Below, piece after piece: positions 57,911 to 64,000 of a stretch of DNA of 64,000 nucleotides. This DNA is from JANNPJ01 sp035474375 (GTDB lineage Bacteria; Actinomycetota; Actinomycetes; Actinomycetales; Kineosporiaceae). Each line of letters begins with the position of its first letter. The first letter of the stretch is position 1. The translations under genes were made by a program, and so were the position numbers. A model generated the notes under the pieces. The model worked only from the letters and a program-made list of their open reading frames with translations. It had not been told where the DNA came from and ran no database searches. The stretch spans positions 12,728-76,727 of the forward strand of contig DATINJ010000333.1 of the NCBI GenBank assembly GCA_035474375.1, read 5' to 3'.

Positions 57911-59257
57911 ATGCTTGGACGCGCCCCCCGATCTGCTCGATCAGCTCGGTTCACTCGGCTGAATCGGCTGCTGGCCCCGGCGACTGCGGCCGCCGTGGTG
58001 GCCGGGACAGTGGTCGCCGTCCAGCAACTACCGAGCCCGCCGACCAGACCGGTGGCTGCCTCCGCACCCCACTCCACCGCGATCTGGGAGTCCGCGCTGC
58101 AGGGCCGGCGCGGGCTGTCCCCGGACGTCACGGTCCGCCAGCTGGCCCGCGCCTCGGTGGCAGCACACACGCTCCGGGTACGGTTCTCGAACCCGTTCGG
58201 GGAGAGCGCGGTGGGGATTCGGGAGGCCTGGCTCGGCCTTCCGGTGGCGTCCGGGCTGGCGACGTTGATTCCCGGCTCGAACCACCAGATCACCTTCCAC
58301 GGGCGGCGCACGGTCTCGATCCAGCCCGGTGACTCGGTCCTGAGCGATCCGGTGGCGGTGGACGTCGATGCCGAGCAGGACGTCGCGGTGAGCGTGTACG
58401 CACCGGGCGCTCCGGTCAACGACCACGCCTTTCCACCATTCTCCGGCGACCCACCCGCGATGTTCATCGGCACCGGCGGCAATACCGCAGCGACGGAGTC
58501 CGCGAAGTCCTTCCCCAGCACCCCGGTGATCACGGGGGCGCAGACCAGCGATGCCACCGGCTATCACCCGGGACAGCTGTGGTGGCTCGACCTGCTGGTC
58601 GGGGAACGCGCTGACGCCGCCGGCACCCTGGTGACTCTGGGCGATTCGATCACCGACGGCTACCGAGCCGAAGGACCACCCGGACAGCGCTGGACCGACG
58701 TCCTGGCCGACCGCCTGCAGGCGCTACCCGAGTCCCGGCGGCTGGCCGTGGCGAACGCCGGGATCTCCGGCAATACCGTGAGCGTGCAGCCGAACCCGTA
58801 CGACCCCACCGGGCAGTGCTGCGGGCCGCCCGCGCCCGAGCGTCTCAACCGGGACGTGCTGGCCGTGCCGGGGGTCCGCACGGTGTTCCTGCTGGAGGGC
58901 ACCAACGATCTCGGCGGCGGCGACAACGCCCCGCCCGCCGATGCCGAACAGGTGATCAGCGCGATGACCGGGATTGCCCAGCGGCTCCATGCCCGGGGCC
59001 TACGGGTGGTCGCTGCCACGGTGCTGCCGATGTGCAACACCGTCGGCAGCACCAAGGAAGCTGCCCGGTTGGCGGTCAATCGCTGGATCCGCAACACCAA
59101 AGCCTTCGACGCGGTGGTCGACTTTGACGCCGTGCTACGCGACCCGAAGGACCCGACGACGATGATCGCCGACCTGAAATATGACTGCTACCACCCGAAT
59201 GCTGCCGGGGATGCGCTGCTCGGCGCGGCGATCCCGCTGTCCGTCCTCACCGGCTGA
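57911..59257 (+). CDS. Secreted SGNH/GDSL hydrolase
   Basis: A 448-residue exported esterase: basic N-terminus and signal segment (about 20-40, PATAAAVVAGTVVAVQQL), a beta-rich N-terminal domain (60-215) common in actinobacterial family members, then the SGNH domain: VTLGDSITDG with Ser246 as nucleophile, NAGISGNTV (Gly), LLEGTNDLGG (Asn) and DLKYDCYHPNAAGD (Asp/His). It probably removes acyl groups from polysaccharides or lipids outside the cell. It lies directly behind a six-codon leader ORF and its 3' end overlaps the GNAT gene by 11 bases. Confidence 0.9.
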   Translation: MLGRAPRSARSARFTRLNRLLAPATAAAVVAGTVVAVQQLPSPPTRPVAASAPHSTAIWESALQGRRGLSPDVTVRQLARASVAAHTLRVRFSNPFGESAVGIREAWLGLPVASGLATLIPGSNHQITFHGRRTVSIQPGDSVLSDPVAVDVDAEQDVAVSVYAPGAPVNDHAFPPFSGDPPAMFIGTGGNTAATESAKSFPSTPVITGAQTSDATGYHPGQLWWLDLLVGERADAAGTLVTLGDSITDGYRAEGPPGQRWTDVLADRLQALPESRRLAVANAGISGNTVSVQPNPYDPTGQCCGPPAPERLNRDVLAVPGVRTVFLLEGTNDLGGGDNAPPADAEQVISAMTGIAQRLHARGLRVVAATVLPMCNTVGSTKEAARLAVNRWIRNTKAFDAVVDFDAVLRDPKDPTTMIADLKYDCYHPNAAGDALLGAAIPLSVLTG

Positions 59258-59969
59258 GGTTCATGCTGAGTTGGGATCCGAGGTGGCGGAAACCCAGGGC
59301 CGCAGCAACCCGACGGGACGGTTCCGGGCGCGCTCGCCACTGCGGCAGCAACTGGTTCGCCAGGGCGCTCCTTGCCGCGACCGAGGCGACCACCTGCGCC
59401 AGGCCCTGACCTCGGTGCTCCGGCGCGGTGAGCACGCTGAGGTGGGCGGTCGAACCTGGCCAATGGCGGTACCCAGCGACCGCAACGAGGCCGGTCGGGC
59501 CGCGGACGGCGAAGGCTTGCGAGGTGATCTCGCTGAGCCCGGATTCTTCGGCGTCCTCAGCGTTCACCGACGCCAGCAGAGCCGCTAGATCACCGTGTTC
59601 GGGCGGCAGTTCTTCTACTACGGTTCGTCCTTCTACCGGGCGGAAGTCCGCTCCGTCGAGATAGGCCAGGGTCGCCGGTCCAAGGACGTTCCGGATCGGC
59701 AGCCTGGTTCGTAGCTGGTCAGCATCCGTCACAGCCGGGAGCGGAAGGTCGGCCAGCGCCTCGCTCAGGACCTGGATCAAGCTGTCGTGCGGAACGGTAG
59801 CGATGCCGGCATCGCCGACGACCACGACCCCGCCCCATCCCGGTGGGCAGATCCGCGAACCTGCCGAGACCACCACTTCGACACCGCCGTTCAGCGGAAA
59901 TTCCACGGGTCCCCCGGCAAGGTCTGCCCACATCCGGCGCGCCCGATCAATCAAAGCGTCAGTTGGCAT
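59247..59969 (-). CDS. GNAT family N-acetyltransferase
   Basis: A 240-residue protein with an N-terminal region of about 120 residues and a C-terminal GNAT domain: FAVRGPTGLVAVAGYRHWPGSTAHLSVLTAPEHRGQGLAQVVASVAARSAL (the acetyl-CoA loop is PEHRGQGLA) and FRHLGSQLSMNL. This FR47-like two-part build is frequent in actinobacteria; the acceptor is unknown. ATG 59969 is preferred over longer in-frame starts that would overlap the SulP gene promoter. It is divergent from the sulP gene. Confidence 0.82.
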   Translation of the reverse strand: MPTDALIDRARRMWADLAGGPVEFPLNGGVEVVVSAGSRICPPGWGGVVVVGDAGIATVPHDSLIQVLSEALADLPLPAVTDADQLRTRLPIRNVLGPATLAYLDGADFRPVEGRTVVEELPPEHGDLAALLASVNAEDAEESGLSEITSQAFAVRGPTGLVAVAGYRHWPGSTAHLSVLTAPEHRGQGLAQVVASVAARSALANQLLPQWRARPEPSRRVAAALGFRHLGSQLSMNLSR

Positions 59970-59981
59970 ACCCGGAATCAT

Positions 59982-59994
59982 CCCCGATACGGGG
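59982..59994. promoter_or_regulatory. Palindrome in the GNAT/sulP divergent promoter
   Basis: CCCCG-ATA-CGGGG is a perfect 13-base palindrome, and GAATC (59975-59979) and GATTC (59996-60000) extend it outward symmetrically. It lies 13 bases before the GNAT start and 39 before the SulP start. A regulator site is plausible. Confidence 0.45.
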
Positions 59995-60032
59995 CGATTC
60001 GTGATCGTGGTAGACCCTGACATACTCACCTG

Positions 60033-61796
60033 GTGCACCGGCCCGAGGCGCTGAAGCGGCTGTTACCTGGGCTCGAGCATCTCCGTCGGTACGAGCGCGG
60101 CTGGTTGCGCGGCGACGTCCTCGCGGGTGTCACGGTGGCGGCTTACCTGGTGCCGCAGGTGATGGCCTACGCCGTGATCGCCGGCCTGCAGCCGGTCGCC
60201 GGGCTTTGGGCGATCACCGGTTCGCTGTTGGTGTACGCGTTCATCGGGTCGTCCCGGCAACTGTCGGTGGGGCCGGAGTCCACCACGGCCCTGATGACCG
60301 CGTCGGCGATCGCTCCCCTCGCGGCCGGTGACGCCCAGCACTACGCGGCGCTGGCTGGAGCGTTGGCGCTGCTGGTCGGCGCCATCTGCCTGCTGGCCTG
60401 GGTGGCGCGGCTCGGCTTCCTCGCCGATCTGCTGTCCAGACCGGTGCTCGTCGGATATATGGCCGGCGTCGCCCTGATCATGATTGTGGGACAGCTCAGC
60501 AAGGTCACCGCAGTGGACGTCGAACGCGGCTCGGTGCCGACCGAGGTCGCCTCGTTCGTCAAACACATCGGCCAGACAAACGGTTACACGCTGGCACTGG
60601 CCCTCGCCGTCCTAGCCATCTTGATCGTCGGGAGCCGGCTCTTTCCGAACGCGCCGGTGCTGCTGATCGCGGTGCTGCTGGCCACCGCGGCCGTAGGGCT
60701 GGGGGACTTGCAGGACAATGGGATTCGCGTCGTCGGCGAGATTCCCGGTGGGCTGCCTCGACCGCAGGTTCCCGATGTGACGCTGGCTGACCTGCGGGCG
60801 CTGCTCTTACCGGCGCTGGGTGTGAGCATCGTCGGCTACACCGACAACGTATTGACCGCGCGAGCTTTCGCGGCTCGCAGCCGCTACGACATCGATGCCA
60901 ACACCGAGCTGTTGGCGCTCGGCACTGCCAACCTCGCGGCCGGTGCACTGCATGGCTTTCCGGTCAGCAGCAGCGGCAGCCGCACGGCCATCGGCGACTC
61001 GCTGGGAAGCCGCAGCCAGCTGTATTCGCTGATCGCACTCCTGGTCGTGGTCGCCAGCCTGCTGTTCCTCGGACCGGTACTGGCGTCGTTCCCGACCGCA
61101 GCGCTCGGTGCGCTCGTCATCTATGCGGCCCTGCGGCTGATCGACGTCGCGGACTTCCGCCGGATTGCCCGCTTTCGGCGCAGCGAGCTCGTACTCGCAC
61201 TCGCCACGGTGGTCGGCGTCCTCGTCGCGGACATCCTCTACGGCGTTCTGATCGCGGTGGGACTGTCGGTGCTGGACGTGCTGCGCCGGGTAGCTCGGCC
61301 GCACGACGGAATCCTCGGCTACGTGCCGGACATAGCCGGAATGCATGACATCGACGATTACCCGACCGCCCGCCAGGTGCCCGGCCTGGTCGTCTACCGG
61401 TACGACTCGCCGCTGTTCTTCGCCAACGCGCAGGACTTCAAGCGGCGCGCCCTGAGCTCCCTGGAATTTGCCGAAACACCCGTCGAATGGCTGATACTCA
61501 ATGCGGAAGCCAACGTCGAGGTGGACCTGACCTCGATCGATGCGCTGACCGAACTCCACTCCGAACTCGAACGCCGAGGCATCGTCCTGGCGCTCGCCCG
61601 GGTGAAGCAGGACTTGCGCCACGATCTGGCCGCAGCGGGCTTCCTTGACCTGGTTGGCCAGGATCGGGTTTTCATGACGCTGCCGACTGCGGTCGCCGCC
61701 TACCTGCGCTGGTACACCGACCGCCACGGCCACGGCCCCCGCGGGGTCGACGTTCCACCACCGCCGCCGAGCCCGCTCGGCGAAATGGAACAGTGA
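60033..61796 (+). CDS. SulP family inorganic anion transporter with STAS domain
   Basis: A 587-residue transporter: AGVTVAAYLVPQVMAYAVIAGLQPVAGLW near the N-terminus is the SulP signature region, followed by about 12-14 segments (SRQLSVGPESTTALMTASAIAP, SVGIVGYTDNVLTARAFA-like loop, GFPVSSSGSRTAIGDSLGSRSQLYSL) and a cytoplasmic STAS domain from about 455 (VPGLVVYRYDSPLFFANAQDFKRRAL, LTSIDALTELHSELERRG). It moves sulphate, bicarbonate or a related anion. CATACT seven bases upstream of the GTG at 60033 suggests a leaderless message. The substrate is not settled by sequence. Confidence 0.92.
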   Translation: MHRPEALKRLLPGLEHLRRYERGWLRGDVLAGVTVAAYLVPQVMAYAVIAGLQPVAGLWAITGSLLVYAFIGSSRQLSVGPESTTALMTASAIAPLAAGDAQHYAALAGALALLVGAICLLAWVARLGFLADLLSRPVLVGYMAGVALIMIVGQLSKVTAVDVERGSVPTEVASFVKHIGQTNGYTLALALAVLAILIVGSRLFPNAPVLLIAVLLATAAVGLGDLQDNGIRVVGEIPGGLPRPQVPDVTLADLRALLLPALGVSIVGYTDNVLTARAFAARSRYDIDANTELLALGTANLAAGALHGFPVSSSGSRTAIGDSLGSRSQLYSLIALLVVVASLLFLGPVLASFPTAALGALVIYAALRLIDVADFRRIARFRRSELVLALATVVGVLVADILYGVLIAVGLSVLDVLRRVARPHDGILGYVPDIAGMHDIDDYPTARQVPGLVVYRYDSPLFFANAQDFKRRALSSLEFAETPVEWLILNAEANVEVDLTSIDALTELHSELERRGIVLALARVKQDLRHDLAAAGFLDLVGQDRVFMTLPTAVAAYLRWYTDRHGHGPRGVDVPPPPPSPLGEMEQ

Positions 61797-61930
61797 ACCG
61801 CCACCAGGACGGCTGACTCCCGGCATGATCGCCAGGCGTGCCCGGCTTTGGCCCGATAAAGGGCACATTTGCGGGCGCAGTTGGCGATCACCCCCAGAGG
61901 GAGCGTTCTCCGAGGAGAGCACCCCGTCTT

Positions 61931-61952
61931 TTCTTGACTCATTCCAGAAAAC
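61931..61952 (+). promoter_or_regulatory. furA promoter and likely FurA site
   Basis: TTCTTGACTCATTCCAGAAAAC contains a -35 box TTGACT (61934-61939), with a -10-like CAGACT 18 bases on (61958-61963) and GTG 61970 just beyond. The A/T-rich block between matches, as I recall it, the FurA-bound segment upstream of furA in mycobacteria and streptomycetes. Autorepression of furA-katG is expected. Confidence 0.65.
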
Positions 61953-61969
61953 TGCGACAGACTCTCGCC

Positions 61970-62395
61970 GTGATCACTGCCGTCGATGCCGAGCCTCTGC
62001 TGCGCGGGGCCGCTCTGCGGGTCACCCGTCCCCGGGTATCGGTGCTGGTCGCGGTGCATGAACATCCCCACGCCGACACCGACTCGATCACTCGCATCGT
62101 TCGCTCAGATCTCGGTGAGGTGTCCACGCAGGCCGTCTACGACGTGCTGCGGGCGCTGACGGCTGCGGGCCTGGTCCGGCGGATCGAACCGGCCGGCTCC
62201 GCGGCCCGCTACGAGGCGCGGGTCGGGGACAACCATCACCACGTCGTGTGCCGGTCGTGCGGTGACATCGCCGATGTCGACTGCACCGTCGGCGACACGC
62301 CCTGTCTCACCGCTTCCAACGATCACGGCTACACGATCGACGAAGCTGAGGTCGTCTACTGGGGCCTGTGCCCACGCTGCTCTACCTCATTGTGA
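61970..62395 (+). CDS. furA: FurA, peroxide/iron-responsive repressor
   Basis: A 141-residue Fur family repressor. The winged helix occupies about 10-85 (GAALRVTRPRVSVLVAVHEHPHADTD, STQAVYDVLRALTAAGLVRRIEPAG), followed by the metal domain NHHHVVCRSCGDIADVDC (Cys94 and Cys97) and a C-terminal CPRC pair that bind structural zinc. It is immediately upstream of katG, the classic arrangement in which FurA represses both genes until peroxide oxidises it. GTG 61970 is chosen because the conserved region starts shortly after and the promoter sits directly upstream, as in leaderless furA genes. Confidence 0.93.
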   Translation: MITAVDAEPLLRGAALRVTRPRVSVLVAVHEHPHADTDSITRIVRSDLGEVSTQAVYDVLRALTAAGLVRRIEPAGSAARYEARVGDNHHHVVCRSCGDIADVDCTVGDTPCLTASNDHGYTIDEAEVVYWGLCPRCSTSL

Positions 62396-62435
62396 GTCCT
62401 GATCTACCGCCTTACTGACCTAATAAGGAGCGCAA

Positions 62436-64000
62436 GTGGAAAGTGCGAATGAGGACCTCGCGTCGAGCGGAACCCCGGCGCGGACGCCGCGGGTCACGTC
62501 GAACCGGGACTGGTGGCCGAACCAGCTGGAGCTGACCCCGCTCCACCAGAACCCGCCGACCGCCGACCCGATGGGCGCGGGCTTCGACTACGCCGAGGAG
62601 TTCAAGACCCTCGACCTCGCGGCTCTGAAGGCGGACATCGGGACGGTGATGACCACCTCGCAGGACTGGTGGCCGGCCGACTACGGCCACTACGGGCCGC
62701 TCTTCATCCGGATGGCGTGGCACAGCGCGGGCACGTACCGGATCAGCGACGGCCGCGGCGGGGCCGGCTCCGGCGATCAGCGCTTCGCCCCGCTGAACAG
62801 CTGGCCGGACAACGCGAACCTGGACAAGGCGCGCCGGCTGCTCTGGCCGGTCAAGAAGAAGTACGGCAAGAAGATCTCCTGGGCCGACCTGATGGTCCTC
62901 GCCGGTAACTGCGCCCTGGAATCGATGGGGTTCAAGACCTTCGGCTTCGCCGGCGGCCGCGCGGACGTCTGGGAACCCGAGCAGATCAACTGGGGTAACG
63001 AGGCCACCTGGCTGGACGACGAGCGCTACAGCGGCGACCGCGAGCTCGCCAACCCGCTGGCCGCCGTCCAGATGGGTCTCATTTACGTGAACCCGGAAGG
63101 CCCGAACGGCAACCCGGACGCGCTCGCCGCGGCCCGCGACATCCGGGAGACGTTCCGCCGGATGGCGATGAACGACGAGGAAACCGTCGCGCTGATCGCC
63201 GGTGGGCACACGTTCGGCAAGACCCACGGCGCGGGTGTTCCCGACGGTCACGTCGGCCCCGAGCCGGAGGCTGCCCCGCTGGAGCAGGTGGGCCTGGGCT
63301 GGAAGAACAGCTTCGGCACCGGCAAGGGCGGCGACACCATCACCAGCGGGCTGGAGGGCGCCTGGACGCCCACCCCGGTGACCTGGGACAACAGCTTCTT
63401 CGAGACGCTGTTCGGCTTCGAGTGGGAACTGAGCGCCAGCCCGGCCGGCGCGAAGCAGTGGACCCCGACGGATCCGGCGGCGGCGAGCCTGGTGCCGGAC
63501 GCGCATGACCCGGCGAAGACGCACGCCCCGATGATGCTCACCACCGACCTCGCGCTGCGGGTCGACCCGAGCTACGAGCAGATCTCCCGCCGCTTCTACG
63601 AGAACCCGCAGGAGTTCGCCGACGCCTTCGCCAAGGCGTGGTTCAAGCTCACCCACCGCGACATGGGACCGATCACCCGCTACCTCGGGCCGGAGGTTCC
63701 GAAAGAGCCGCAGCTCTGGCAGGATCCGGTGCCAGCCGTCACACATGAACTGATCGACGCGAAGGATATCGCCAGCCTGAAGGAAAAAATCCTGGCCTCG
63801 GGACTGTCGATTTCTCAGCTGGCCTCCATCGCCTGGGCCTCCGCATCGTCCTTCCGCGGCACCGACAAGCGCGGCGGCGCCAACGGCGCGCGGATCCGTC
63901 TCGCGCCGCAGAAGGATTGGGCCGTCAACAATCCGCCGGAGCTGGCGAAGGTACTGTCGGCCCTGGAGAAGATTCAGAAGGCGTTCAACGACGCGCAGGC
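62436..64000 (+). CDS. katG: Catalase-peroxidase KatG (N-terminal part)
   Basis: An open frame of 521 residues running off the window end; the full enzyme is usually about 740. The distal haem site is Arg92-x-x-Trp95-His96 in FIRMAWHSAG; the covalent Trp-Tyr-Met adduct needed for catalase activity is complete as Trp95, Tyr217 (LIYVNPEGP) and Met243; proximal His258 lies in AGGHTFGKTHG. It destroys hydrogen peroxide and oxidises peroxidase substrates. GTG 62436 follows AAGGAG by five bases and lies 40 bases after furA, so both are on one transcript. Confidence 0.96.
   Translation, partial: MESANEDLASSGTPARTPRVTSNRDWWPNQLELTPLHQNPPTADPMGAGFDYAEEFKTLDLAALKADIGTVMTTSQDWWPADYGHYGPLFIRMAWHSAGTYRISDGRGGAGSGDQRFAPLNSWPDNANLDKARRLLWPVKKKYGKKISWADLMVLAGNCALESMGFKTFGFAGGRADVWEPEQINWGNEATWLDDERYSGDRELANPLAAVQMGLIYVNPEGPNGNPDALAAARDIRETFRRMAMNDEETVALIAGGHTFGKTHGAGVPDGHVGPEPEAAPLEQVGLGWKNSFGTGKGGDTITSGLEGAWTPTPVTWDNSFFETLFGFEWELSASPAGAKQWTPTDPAAASLVPDAHDPAKTHAPMMLTTDLALRVDPSYEQISRRFYENPQEFADAFAKAWFKLTHRDMGPITRYLGPEVPKEPQLWQDPVPAVTHELIDAKDIASLKEKILASGLSISQLASIAWASASSFRGTDKRGGANGARIRLAPQKDWAVNNPPELAKVLSALEKIQKAFNDAQ

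Noticed and set aside
61838..61866. Terminator after the SulP gene (GTGCCC/GGGCAC)
   Set aside because: Arms are only six bases with a 17-base loop; too weak to support.
62412..63746. 444-codon minus-strand frame opposite katG
   Set aside because: Antisense to a KatG sequence with all catalytic residues; composition is that of a shadow frame.

Overview
The window is high-GC DNA with many GTG/TTG starts, several apparently leaderless genes, terminators without T-runs, an IdeR/DtxR-type iron box, a DUF222/HNH (13E12-type) nuclease gene and a furA-katG pair. Together these point to a free-living, probably soil or plant-associated, chemo-organotrophic Actinomycetota chromosome. The genus cannot be fixed from this sequence. 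No rRNA, tRNA, CRISPR array, insertion sequence or prophage was seen, and both ends cut through genes.

Layout. 1-9.8 kb is a methylated-amine block: the end of a glycine-betaine ABC binding protein, a dimethylglycine oxidase-like gene, an Uma2 nuclease gene, the four-subunit sarcosine oxidase genes soxBDAG and a divergent GntR regulator with a strong palindromic operator. 9.7-14.2 kb holds a membrane GGDEF protein, a serine hydrolase, an aldo/keto reductase and gpsA. 14.3-23.8 kb is mixed: DUF222-HNH nuclease behind a cluster of DnaA-box-like 9-mers, SohB-type protease, iron-regulated siderophore-interacting protein, orphan PemK/MazF toxin, a second YidC-like insertase with DUF6412, two SDRs, a SnoaL-fold and a VOC protein, and a DUF4153 membrane protein. 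23.9-33 kb carries a two-component system, a lipoprotein/27-aa peptide/DUF6766 operon, a membrane-anchored solute-binding sensor with a polytopic partner (GlnH/GlnX-like), an XRE repressor, a DUF998 protein and a sodium:solute symporter with a small partner. 33-42.9 kb holds two head-to-head YrdC-domain genes, a large secreted penicillin-acylase-family protein, a TetR/beta-glucosidase/MFS sugar locus and a chemoreceptor.

43.5-48.3 kb is the most interesting block: a cellulose-synthase-like GT2, an HlyD-type adaptor, a GH16 glucanase and a UDP-sugar pyrophosphorylase in one direction. It reads as a compact system that makes the activated sugar, polymerises and exports a beta-glucan and trims it. 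49.4-56 kb is a LacI-controlled oligosaccharide uptake and GH127 (beta-L-arabinofuranosidase-type) locus. 56-64 kb carries a 2-hydroxyacid dehydrogenase, a secreted SGNH hydrolase behind a six-codon leader ORF, a GNAT protein, a SulP transporter and furA-katG.

Two copies of a long perfect palindrome with conserved arms and unrelated loops lie just beyond gene ends (621-674 and 49351-49400). The second abuts an octamer tandem array and a nearby half copy.
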